A stretch of 19,909 bases of DNA, taken from NCBI GenBank assembly GCA_946999425.1, contig CAMQDG010000023.1, positions 1 to 19,909 of the forward strand, given 5' to 3'. Each line of letters opens with the position of its first letter. Within the stretch, counting starts at the first letter, position 1. The notes under the pieces are model-generated. The model ran no database searches. It was not told the DNA's origin and worked only from the letters and a program-made list of their open reading frames with translations. Positions 8,883 through 16,005 of this stretch are shown here, piece by piece. Origin of the DNA: an uncultured Peptoniphilus sp. Lineage in GTDB: Bacteria; Bacillota; Clostridia; Tissierellales; Peptoniphilaceae. A program made the position numbers and the translations under genes.

Positions 8883-9446
8883 TTATTTCATGTTAATTAC
8901 TCTTGCCCCTAAAATTTCTGCATCCTCTAATCTGTGGCTTACATAAATTAAGGGAGTTTTTAAATTATTATTTATGTACTTAAGCATTAGAATCCTTGTA
9001 TCTTCGTCTACTTCACGGATAGCTTCATCCATAAGTAAAATATTTCCCTCATATATAGAAGCTCTTATAAAACTTACCCTTCTTTTCATGCCACCTGAAA
9101 GCTCTCTTACTTTCATGTCCAAAAGGTTAAAAAGTCCAACCTGATTTAATTCTCTTTCATACTGAAAATCTGTAAGTTCTTTTACAAAGCGTAAATTTTC
9201 TCTTACACTTTTATTTTCAAAAAGGAGATTATCTTGAAAAACAATTGAGGGTTTAAGCGGTTCTGATGAAATTATTTGACCCTTATCAGGTCTTATTTGA
9301 CCGCTTATTATTTTTATAAGGGTGGTCTTTCCAAGGCCGGATTTACCCATTAGGCAAATTTTTTCATCTTTTAAGTGCAAATTGAAGTTTTCTAAAATTT
9401 TTTTATCTCCATAAAATTTACAAATATTTTTCAAGATCAGTTCCAT
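8883..9446 (-). CDS. Short NitT/TauT (SsuB-like) ABC transporter ATP-binding protein
   Basis: This 187-residue ATPase has Walker A GKSGLGKT (34-41), Q-loop Gln71, signature LSGGM (116-120, followed by KRRVSFIRA), Walker B ILLMDE (136-141) and H-loop His171, so it should be active. It is clearly shorter than typical SsuB/TauB proteins (about 250 residues): the helical subdomain is compact and the sequence stops about 16 residues after the H-loop. Its ATG lies inside the end of the permease gene (10-base overlap), which marks the two as one transporter. It should energise import of the ligand captured by the lipoprotein encoded at 10149-11129. The MacB-type ATPase gene starts 45 bases further on, but it belongs to a different ABC subfamily. 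Confidence 0.92.
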   Translation of the reverse strand: MELILKNICKFYGDKKILENFNLHLKDEKICLMGKSGLGKTTLIKIISGQIRPDKGQIISSEPLKPSIVFQDNLLFENKSVRENLRFVKELTDFQYERELNQVGLFNLLDMKVRELSGGMKRRVSFIRASIYEGNILLMDEAIREVDEDTRILMLKYINNNLKTPLIYVSHRLEDAEILGARVINMK

Positions 9447-10171
9447 CTACTCTTTATCCTTTTTATAATAAATTCAAGAAAAAAATTTAAGCTTATTCCT
9501 ATTATTGTCCAGGCTATTAGGCCTTCCATGTCCAAATAAATTTTTGCATCATATATTCTCGAGCCTAAACCATATTCAGGGTGTCCAATTACTTCTGCAG
9601 CAACTATACTTTTAAATCCGAAACCTAAACTTATTAAAAGAGAACTTAAAAAATAGGGTTTTAAACTTTCAAAATATATGTACTTAAATTTTTTAAAGGG
9701 GCTTACATTAAATATTTTACCCATAAAAATGTAATCTTTAGAAATTTGATAAAGACCTTCCATAATATTTATATAGACAAGTGGAATTATTACAATTGTA
9801 GAAATAATTAAACCTAAGCTTTCAATTTTAAAAAATATCAGGGCGAAAATAATAAAACTTACAACGGGTATAGATTTTATTGTCTTTACCAGAGGCTCTA
9901 TAAGCTCTTTTAAGACGTTAAATCTATATGATAGGTATGATAAGATTAAAGCTATTATTACAGCCGTTAAAAGACCTAGTGTGAGGTTTAAAAAGGTATT
10001 AAAAATATTAAGGTAAGCTTCTTTTTCCATTAAAATCTCAAAAAGTCTTTTTAATACAGCTTGGGGAGACACTATAAGTATCTCCCTCCTTTTTACATAT
10101 GAAATTATAAACCAAATTGAAATCCAAAAAATTCCCCTTAAAAATTTTTTACTTATAGTAGAAATTTTCAC
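9437..10171 (-). CDS. NitT/TauT (SsuC-like) ABC transporter permease
   Basis: This BPD_transp_1-type integral membrane protein is the channel subunit of the importer. Several hydrophobic segments are visible, and the cytoplasmic EAA-like loop that contacts the ATPase lies in the stretch YIFMGKIFNVSPFKKFKYIY. I chose the GTG at 10171 because GGAGG lies 11 bases upstream (10183-10187), the N-terminus then resembles SsuC proteins, and overlap with the binding-protein gene falls to 23 bases. An in-frame ATG at 10210 (13 residues longer, 257 in total) has a weaker AAAGGTG site four bases upstream and would overlap by 62 bases; it cannot be excluded. The 3' end overlaps the ATPase gene by 10 bases. 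Confidence 0.88.
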   Translation of the reverse strand: MKISTISKKFLRGIFWISIWFIISYVKRREILIVSPQAVLKRLFEILMEKEAYLNIFNTFLNLTLGLLTAVIIALILSYLSYRFNVLKELIEPLVKTIKSIPVVSFIIFALIFFKIESLGLIISTIVIIPLVYINIMEGLYQISKDYIFMGKIFNVSPFKKFKYIYFESLKPYFLSSLLISLGFGFKSIVAAEVIGHPEYGLGSRIYDAKIYLDMEGLIAWTIIGISLNFFLEFIIKRIKSRWN

Positions 10172-11129
10172 CGGGAAGTTTTCCTCCAACTGATTTTTTC
10201 TCTTGGTCATAAAGCACCTTTAAATAATTTGCCAGATCATCTTCCATTTTTTGTCCATCAATAAAAGTTATATTGCACTTTGGTAGTGCTTCTTTAGCTA
10301 CTTCTTCAGGAACTATCTCATATTTTCCTACAAGCTTTGCAGCCTCGTCATTTTTTGTAAAATCTACAGATCCCTTATATTCTTTCAAAAATGTTTTGAA
10401 AGCTTCTTCATGATCTTTTAAGAAGTCATTTCTTACAACTGTAACTCCAACAATAAGCTTACCTGAATCTTTAAGCTTATCCCATTCTTCCGTAAGATTT
10501 ATAAGTTCTTTTAAACCTTCAACTTTTTTTTGTGCTACTGTTAAGAATGGTTGGGGAAGCATTACTATATGGTCTTTATTTTGAACAATGTCTGATACGA
10601 CTTCACTATGTTCATTTTTGTATTGAATGTTTACATCCTTATCTGGATCTAATCCATTTTCTATAAGAAGATGTCTTAATACAAATTCCGGTGAAGCTCC
10701 TTGTCCACTGGTAACAAGAGTCTTTCCCTTTAAGTCTGCAATTGTTTTTACATCATCATTTGTTGATGCAATATACAAAACTCCCAAAGTATTTATGGCT
10801 GCAACTTTTATAAAGTCTTCTTTTTTATTGTTTATTATTGCGGCTAAGTTTGAAGGTAGAGAACAAACATCATATTCCCCTTTCATAAGTCCTGTAACGG
10901 CTTCATCGGGGCTGTTTAAAATCTTATATTCATACTTTACTTCTGTTTTTCCTTCATCGCTGTCGTTAAATAATTTCACAAGACCCATAGCTGTAGGTCC
11001 TTTAAGAGCTGCTATCTTTATTGTTTCTTTTTCTTTATTAGCTTCTTTTCCTTTTGTATTTTCAACAGGTTTAGAACATCCTGTCAATATTAAAAGAAAA
11101 GAAAGTAAAATGATACTTAATTTTTTCAT
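10149..11129 (-). CDS. NitT/TauT-type ABC transporter substrate-binding lipoprotein
   Basis: The 326-residue product starts with a lipoprotein signal (MKKLSIILLS then LTGC), giving a lipidated Cys18 and a membrane-tethered extracellular receptor. The mature part has the two-lobe layout of the NMT1/SsuA/TauA-like group: IKIAALKGPTAMGLVKL at about 37-53, SLPSNLAAII (90-99), then DLKGKTLVTSGQGASPEFVL (about 132-151), typical of the ligand-cleft region. The C-terminus reads SVGGKLPGENFYYK. An AGGAGG site (11135-11140) five bases from the ATG fixes the start. It leads the importer genes that follow. Homologues are often labelled nitrate, sulfonate, taurine or thiamine-precursor binding, but nothing here identifies the ligand, and no biosynthetic gene nearby gives a hint. 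Confidence 0.92.
   Translation of the reverse strand: MKKLSIILLSFLLILTGCSKPVENTKGKEANKEKETIKIAALKGPTAMGLVKLFNDSDEGKTEVKYEYKILNSPDEAVTGLMKGEYDVCSLPSNLAAIINNKKEDFIKVAAINTLGVLYIASTNDDVKTIADLKGKTLVTSGQGASPEFVLRHLLIENGLDPDKDVNIQYKNEHSEVVSDIVQNKDHIVMLPQPFLTVAQKKVEGLKELINLTEEWDKLKDSGKLIVGVTVVRNDFLKDHEEAFKTFLKEYKGSVDFTKNDEAAKLVGKYEIVPEEVAKEALPKCNITFIDGQKMEDDLANYLKVLYDQEKKSVGGKLPGENFYYK
10183..10187 (-). promoter_or_regulatory. Ribosome binding site supporting the GTG start of the permease
   Basis: GGAGG on the minus strand sits 11 bases upstream of GTG 10171, inside the last codons of the binding-protein gene. It is a better match than the site before ATG 10210, but the spacing is somewhat long, so the start choice remains moderate. 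Confidence 0.5.
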
Positions 11130-11147
11130 AAATTCCTCCTAAAATGA

Positions 11148-11176
11148 ATTATAATATATTTGATAACCAAAGTCTA
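11148..11176 (-). promoter_or_regulatory. Putative promoter of the importer/FtsX operon
   Basis: The minus strand carries a consensus TATAAT -10 (11148-11153) and a partial -35 TAGACT (11171-11176) with 17-base spacing, upstream of the AGGAGG site of the binding-protein gene. The core is nearly symmetric, with TATAAT also readable on the plus strand at 11150-11155, so this 68-base gap probably serves the divergent guanylate-kinase-like gene too. Confidence 0.4.
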
Positions 11177-11197
11177 TTTGATTGAGAGGAGATTCTT

Positions 11198-11728
11198 ATG
11201 TTACTTATATTGCTGGGAAGATCAGGAAGTGGAAAAACTACGCAAGCTGAACTTTTAAAGAAGTTTTATAATTTTAAAAAAATTATTACATATACAACAA
11301 GGCTACCTAGAGAGGGTGAAATAAATCATCTATCTTATAACTTTCTAAGTAAAAGTCAATTTGAAGATAAAATTAAAGAAGACTTTTTCTTTGAATATAC
11401 AATTTATGCAAATAATTATTATGGAACAAGTAAAGAGTCTATTGTTAATGCCGGAAAAAGTTCCGATAATTTTGTTTTAACTGTTGAGGGTAATGGTGCA
11501 AAAGTTTTAAAGGAAAAAATCCCCTGCACAACAATTTATTTAGAAATTCCTAAGGAAATTACTTTGAAAAGACTTATTGAAAGGGGAGAGAAAAAAGAGG
11601 TTATTGAAAAAAGAATTAAAATTTCAGAAAATTATAGGGATATTTCCGATTATGTAATTGACGGAACAAAGTCTATTGAAAATATCAATGAAGAAATTTT
11701 AAAAATATACAAAAAAATAAGAGTCTAG
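11198..11728 (+). CDS. Guanylate kinase-like P-loop protein
   Basis: The 176-residue product has a P-loop GRSGSGKTT (7-15) and a guanylate-kinase-type GMP-site signature: TYTTRLPREGE (31-41), then YNF (47-49), FEYT (65-68) and YYGTS (74-78). The lid region follows with Arg129 and Arg139, and DYVIDG (151-156) near the end. Guanylate kinases convert GMP and ATP to GDP and ADP. This one is about 30 residues shorter than usual, and the canonical 'GxDY' after the TRxPRxGE motif is replaced by NHLSY, so it may be a divergent paralogue rather than the essential housekeeping enzyme. GAGGAG at 11186-11191, six bases before the ATG, supports the start. It stands alone: the flanking genes run on the opposite strand. 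Confidence 0.8.
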   Translation: MLLILLGRSGSGKTTQAELLKKFYNFKKIITYTTRLPREGEINHLSYNFLSKSQFEDKIKEDFFFEYTIYANNYYGTSKESIVNAGKSSDNFVLTVEGNGAKVLKEKIPCTTIYLEIPKEITLKRLIERGEKKEVIEKRIKISENYRDISDYVIDGTKSIENINEEILKIYKKIRV

Positions 11729-11760
11729 TCGGATTTTATTCCGACAGGCTCTTTAATTTT
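11721..11760. terminator. Bidirectional intrinsic terminator overlapping both gene ends
   Basis: GAGTCT-A-GTCGGA (11721-11733) pairs with TCCGAC-AGGCTC (11740-11751): two six-bp helices with one bulged A and one G-U pair. TTTAATTTT follows on the plus strand, and TTATTTTTTTGTATATTTTT follows on the minus strand. The stop of the kinase-like gene lies in the left arm, and the hydrolase stop begins two bases after the right arm. It therefore terminates both convergent transcripts. Confidence 0.88.
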
Positions 11761-12508
11761 CTAAAAATTCTAAAGCTCTTTCAAGCATTTGAGTTGTTAA
11801 TTGGTGACCTGTTTTTTCAAATTTTTCAAAACACAGGTCTTTTTTATTCTTATATTTTTCTTTTATACTTTTGTAAAATTTTTCATTCATGGAATTATCT
11901 ACAGTATGATCATTTTGTCCATTTAAAAGACAAATTTTTCTATCTACTAAGTTTTCTGGATATCTAATAGGATTTAGGGTTCTTATAAATTCATTTCTTC
12001 TCATCATTTCATAAGTTTCTGTCCCTTGTATTTGAGATATTCCTTTTACTAATTCTTCAAACTCCATGGAACCGTTAAAGGATATAAGGCTTTTGATTTT
12101 TTTATTAAAGGTGAAAATTGCTCCGGCACTGATTGCGCCAAGAGAATGTCCTCCTATAATTATATTATTTTCATCAGCCTCTAAATTTTCTATTGCATAG
12201 TTGTAAATTTTTGTAGATTCTTCTACGTTTCCCATAAGGGTTCTGAAAAAATATTCCTTAATGGTATTTGCATCTTCATAATCTAAGTTTCCTCTTGAAC
12301 CATGATTTCTTTCTTCGGGAATTATTACTTGGTAGCCATAACTTGCAAAAATTGTTCCTCTAAAAACTTGTCTTTCTATATTTGAACCCCAACCATGATA
12401 AAAAATTATGGTTTTTATTTTATCTTCTATTTCTTTTGGCTTTATTATATAAGTTTGTATGCCATCTATATAAATTTCATCATAAGTAAACATTTTTGAT
12501 TTTATCAT
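11753..12508 (-). CDS. Alpha/beta hydrolase
   Basis: This serine hydrolase has 251 residues from the ATG at 12508. The oxyanion-side HGW motif lies near residue 38, the nucleophile elbow GHSLG puts Ser at 122, the likely acid is Asp200 (NGQNDHT) and the catalytic His is near 235 (KTGHQLT). The overall shape resembles YitV and prolyl-oligopeptidase-like esterases of Firmicutes, and no secretion signal is seen, so it is probably cytoplasmic. The ATG shares one base with the ung stop (TAATG) and has GGAGG eight bases upstream (12517-12521). A TTG five codons further upstream (12523) would place that same GGAGG inside the gene and is less likely. It is the last gene of the six-gene unit. The substrate cannot be inferred. 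Confidence 0.88.
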   Translation of the reverse strand: MIKSKMFTYDEIYIDGIQTYIIKPKEIEDKIKTIIFYHGWGSNIERQVFRGTIFASYGYQVIIPEERNHGSRGNLDYEDANTIKEYFFRTLMGNVEESTKIYNYAIENLEADENNIIIGGHSLGAISAGAIFTFNKKIKSLISFNGSMEFEELVKGISQIQGTETYEMMRRNEFIRTLNPIRYPENLVDRKICLLNGQNDHTVDNSMNEKFYKSIKEKYKNKKDLCFEKFEKTGHQLTTQMLERALEFLEN

Positions 12509-13176
12509 TAATCTAACCTCCAACTTGGTGGTCTTACTCCCTTACTTTCTAAAAATAAATTTGCTTTTGAAAAGGGTTTTGAACCAAAAAATCCCCTATA
12601 TGCCGAAAGAGGGCTGGGATGTGGCCCTTCTATTATTAAATGATTTTTATTTTTTAATAATTTTTTCTTAGATCTTGCATGGGAACCCCATAGAATAAAT
12701 ACAAGGGGTTCTTCTTTTTTATCAATAAGTTCTATTACATGGTCTGTAAAAATTTCCCATCCTATTTTTGAATGACTCATAGGGTTATGAGCTCTTACTG
12801 TAAGAGTTGTGTTAAGAAGCATTATGCCTTCTCTTGTCCATGGAATTAGACACCCTGTATGGGCTTCTTCTATTCCTAAATCATCTTTTAGCTCCTTATA
12901 AATATTTAAAAGGGATGGTGGAATTTTTACTCCCTCTTGTACGCTAAATGCCAAACCATGAGCTTGTCCTAGGTTATGATAAGGGTCCTGACCTAAGATA
13001 ACAACTTTTATATCTTTATAGGCTGTATAGTTAAAGGCGTTAAAAATATCTTCTGCCTTAGGAAAAATTTGATGACTTTTATACTCTTCTATTAAAAGGC
13101 TTCTTAAACTCTTATAATAGTTTTGCTTAAATTCGTCTTCTAAAAGTTCTTTCCAATCATTTTTAAAAATATCCAT
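12508..13176 (-). CDS. ung: Uracil-DNA glycosylase, family 1
   Basis: The 222-residue length is normal for the family. The water-activating motif GQDPYH is at 62-67 with catalytic Asp64, the uracil-stacking region AHGLAFSV is at 72-79, and the DNA-intercalation loop HPSPLSAYRGFFG begins at His186. The enzyme removes uracil arising from cytosine deamination or dUTP incorporation and so starts base-excision repair. The start is fixed by AAGGAG (13183-13188), which overlaps the stop of the upstream trkA-type gene, giving a 10-base gap. Its place behind potassium-transport genes looks like operon hitch-hiking rather than a functional link. Identification is secure. Confidence 0.97.
   Translation of the reverse strand: MDIFKNDWKELLEDEFKQNYYKSLRSLLIEEYKSHQIFPKAEDIFNAFNYTAYKDIKVVILGQDPYHNLGQAHGLAFSVQEGVKIPPSLLNIYKELKDDLGIEEAHTGCLIPWTREGIMLLNTTLTVRAHNPMSHSKIGWEIFTDHVIELIDKKEEPLVFILWGSHARSKKKLLKNKNHLIIEGPHPSPLSAYRGFFGSKPFSKANLFLESKGVRPPSWRLD
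12517..12521 (-). promoter_or_regulatory. Ribosome binding site deciding the hydrolase start
   Basis: GGAGG on the minus strand, inside the last codons of ung, sits eight bases before ATG 12508. Together with the TAATG stop-start overlap it indicates translational coupling and rules against the upstream TTG. Confidence 0.75.
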
Positions 13177-13186
13177 TTAAGACTCC

Positions 13187-14557
13187 TTATGATTCAAAAA
13201 GAGATTTAAATAATTTTTTATTTTCTCCATTTAAAAATTGAATAAGATTATCCCTGTTTTTCTTTTTAAAAAATATTACAAGTCTATCTCCCTTTTCAAT
13301 TTTTGAATTTCCCCTTGGTATAATTGCAGAACCGTCTTTTCTTACAACGGCACCTATAATCATGCCTTGGGGTAGTTTTAATTCTTTTAAGGTTAAATCT
13401 TCAACTTTTGAGCCTTCTTTTAAAGTAACTTCAAAAACTTCAGCCCTGTCTGCAAACATATGATATAAATTCATTCCTCCATCTTTTTTCATGAGTTTTA
13501 AGATTTTATCTGCAGCTATCATAGATGGATTTATAATGGCACTAACCGGTAAATTGTCCAAGAATTTGTTGTAGGTTTGAGATTCTACTTTTAAAATTAT
13601 ATCTTTTATTCCAATTCCGTCTGCCATAAGACAAGTTACTATATTTAATTCATCTTGAGAGGTTAACGCTAAAAGAACATCGCAATTAGTAAACTCTTCT
13701 CTACTCTTTTTTAAAACATCCTTAAAAGAATTCCTTATTACAAAAGCATCTTCATATCTGCTTCTTAAATCTCTTGCCTTTTTTATATCTTCTTCAATTA
13801 CTTTTATATTTATATCCTTGGTGGTATCTATTAAAGATCTGGTTATTCCCGAATCTCCAATAATTATCATGTCCTTTTTTTCTTCTATGCTTGTTAGGTG
13901 AAAATGTCTGGATCTAAAAGAAATAATATCATCAGTAAGACCCATTAAATATAACTTATCTTCTTCCTCTAACACTGTATCTCCACTGGGTATAATAAGA
14001 TTATTTTTTCTTAAAATTCCAACTACAAGTATTGTGGAAAGACTTCCTACTTCATGGATTTTTTTACCTATAAATTCTGGATCAAGCTCTACACTGTAAT
14101 CTATTAATCTTACCTTGCCTCCTGCAAAGACATCAGATTTTATCCCTATGTCATCTTCGACAAGTTTTAAAATATTTCTTGAGCTTTCTAAATCCTGATT
14201 TAATATATAATCTATTCCTAAACTTTTCTTTAACTCAAAAATCTCATTAATATCGTCATAAGAATTCATCTTAGTTATAATGAATCCTTTTGTATAATTT
14301 CTTACAAGTCTTGATATTAAAAGATTTATTTTGTCATCTTCAGTTAAAATTAGGACATAGTCTGTATCTTTTATTTCTAAAGACTCCATAAGACCTTGGT
14401 CAAAGAAATTAGCTGAGATTAATTTTGCATTTCTCTTTTTAAAATTATTAAAATCCCAAGAATCTCTATCTACAATGAGGACTTGATCTTCATACACTTC
14501 AAGAGCGTCTACAAGTTTTTGGGATATGGCATTTGCACCAAAAATAATTATTTTCAT
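13187..14557 (-). CDS. trkA: TrkA-family potassium channel regulator with degenerate nucleotide sites
   Basis: At 456 residues it has the full TrkA layout: RCK-N about 1-120, RCK-C about 140-215, a second RCK-N about 228-350 and a second RCK-C about 370-450. The conserved FAGGKVRL joins the first pair and the final motifs PRGNSKIEKGDRLVIF are intact. The glycine motifs are not. GANAIS (7-12) replaces GxGxxG in the first Rossmann fold, and GDSGIT (234-239) in the second, so only the first glycine of each motif remains. The acidic residues that end beta-2 (Asp30 and Glu255) are still present. It lies 11 bases after trkH with TAGGAG before its ATG, so it is probably a TrkH partner, perhaps a non-binding subunit paired with the intact TrkA at 15983-17371. 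Confidence 0.9.
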   Translation of the reverse strand: MKIIIFGANAISQKLVDALEVYEDQVLIVDRDSWDFNNFKKRNAKLISANFFDQGLMESLEIKDTDYVLILTEDDKINLLISRLVRNYTKGFIITKMNSYDDINEIFELKKSLGIDYILNQDLESSRNILKLVEDDIGIKSDVFAGGKVRLIDYSVELDPEFIGKKIHEVGSLSTILVVGILRKNNLIIPSGDTVLEEEDKLYLMGLTDDIISFRSRHFHLTSIEEKKDMIIIGDSGITRSLIDTTKDINIKVIEEDIKKARDLRSRYEDAFVIRNSFKDVLKKSREEFTNCDVLLALTSQDELNIVTCLMADGIGIKDIILKVESQTYNKFLDNLPVSAIINPSMIAADKILKLMKKDGGMNLYHMFADRAEVFEVTLKEGSKVEDLTLKELKLPQGMIIGAVVRKDGSAIIPRGNSKIEKGDRLVIFFKKKNRDNLIQFLNGENKKLFKSLFES

Positions 14558-14568
14558 ACTGACTCCTA

Positions 14569-16005
14569 TTATTGTCTTCCTGGTGCTACAAGGGCAAGAA
14601 GAGTAAAAAATTCTAATCTTCCCAAGAGCATAAAGAAGGAAAACATAAGCTTATATCCTCCATTAAAAAATAAAAAGTTTTGTGTTGGACCAACTCTTCC
14701 AAAGCCCGGTCCTACATTGGAAAGCATAGTCATTACAGAAGATGTAGCACTAACATAATCTAAACCGCTAAGGGATACAAGCGCTGAACCTAAGACAAAA
14801 ATTATAATATAAACTCCTGCAAAGGCAGCTATTCCAAATACAACTTCATCACTTAAATTTCTTCCATTTATTTTTATAGGAACAACCGCTTTAGGATGTA
14901 TAACTTTTATAATTTCTCTTTTTATAAGTTTTCCTATAACGACAATTCTTATTACTTTCATGCCCCCTGCAGTAGAACCTGCACAGGAACCAATGAAAAA
15001 TAAAATATATAAAATATATTTTGAAAAAACCGGCCATAGGTCATAATCAGCACTGGCAAATCCCGATGTTGAACTTATGGATGTAACTTGAAAGGCAGAA
15101 TCTAAAAAAGACTTTCCAAGGCTTCCATAACCATTAAAAAATAGATTGAGGCCTATAAAAATTATTGCCAATATAATTATCAAATAATAGTATTTAAATT
15201 CTTCATCTGTAAAAATATTTTTAATTTTTCCCTTTATTAGGTAATAATACATGGTGAAGTTGGTTCCGCAAAGAACCATAAAAATACTCATTACAATAGG
15301 AATATAGGCTCCTTCTACGCTCATTAAACTGTCGCTGTAAGATGAAAATCCTCCCGTTCCCACTACTCCAAAAGTGTGAACCACAGAATCAAAAAAGGTC
15401 ATTCCACCGATTTTAAGTAGAGTTATTAAAATAATCGTTATTCCCATATAAATTATATAAAGTCTTTTTGCAGTTTCGCTCATTTTAGGTTCAATTTTAC
15501 CTGCTACTGGTCCTGGAGTTTCCGCTTTAAATATTTGAAAACCTCCAACTCCAAGTTTAGGTAAAAGAGATAGGGTGAATACAAGAATTCCCATACCACC
15601 TATCCAGTGAGTTACACTTCTCCAAAGGACTATGGATTTTGGAAGTTTACTTATATCCGGTATAACACTTGCCCCTGTTGTAGTAAAACCTGAAACAATT
15701 TCAAAAAAGGCATCTATATAGGTGGGAACACTTTTTGATAAATATAAGGGTAAAGCTCCAAAGAGGGCTGCAAATATCCAACCTAAGGAAACAATTAAAA
15801 GTCCATCTTTAGGAGTAAGCCTTCTGCTATTTTCTGTTATAAATCTTGTAATCACTGAAAAGATCAGCATTGCCCCAATAGTAATGATAAAAGAATTAAG
15901 GGATGCTTCTTGATTAAAAAATCCTATAAGGAGGGAAGGAACCATAAAAATAGTTTCTATTCCCACAAGAAATCCTATTATTCTAAATGCCACTGAATAA
16001 TTCAT
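14569..16005 (-). CDS. trkH: Trk-type potassium uptake channel TrkH
   Basis: This 478-residue membrane protein forms the K+ pore. All four pore-loop filter segments are recognisable: TTTGAS (108-113), VGTGGFSS (215-222), STSGFAS (312-318) and NVGPGFG (430-436), each with its filter glycine. Many transmembrane stretches surround them. Length and the N-terminal extra helices match TrkH rather than the shorter KtrB. Its ATG overlaps the 3' end of the upstream trkA by 23 bases with only a weak GAGTG purine site, so translation is probably coupled to trkA. The product should assemble with the two TrkA proteins encoded on either side of it. Confidence 0.95.
   Translation of the reverse strand: MNYSVAFRIIGFLVGIETIFMVPSLLIGFFNQEASLNSFIITIGAMLIFSVITRFITENSRRLTPKDGLLIVSLGWIFAALFGALPLYLSKSVPTYIDAFFEIVSGFTTTGASVIPDISKLPKSIVLWRSVTHWIGGMGILVFTLSLLPKLGVGGFQIFKAETPGPVAGKIEPKMSETAKRLYIIYMGITIILITLLKIGGMTFFDSVVHTFGVVGTGGFSSYSDSLMSVEGAYIPIVMSIFMVLCGTNFTMYYYLIKGKIKNIFTDEEFKYYYLIIILAIIFIGLNLFFNGYGSLGKSFLDSAFQVTSISSTSGFASADYDLWPVFSKYILYILFFIGSCAGSTAGGMKVIRIVVIGKLIKREIIKVIHPKAVVPIKINGRNLSDEVVFGIAAFAGVYIIIFVLGSALVSLSGLDYVSATSSVMTMLSNVGPGFGRVGPTQNFLFFNGGYKLMFSFFMLLGRLEFFTLLALVAPGRQ

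Noticed and set aside
10453..10480. Inverted repeat ATAAGCTT...AAGCTTAT in the binding-protein gene
   Set aside because: Only 8 bp, inside coding sequence, and likely by chance.
10627..11142. 171-codon plus-strand frame antisense to the binding lipoprotein
   Set aside because: It lies opposite a clear lipoprotein gene with signal peptide, lipobox and AGGAGG site; the antisense product has no recognisable motif.
11130..11197. Possible riboswitch (for example TPP) before the importer genes
   Set aside because: The gap is 68 bases and is shared with a divergent gene; there is no room or recognisable conserved core.
11198..11728. Naming the kinase-like gene gmk outright
   Set aside because: Short length and the changed GxDY region leave open that it is a paralogue, so no symbol is given.
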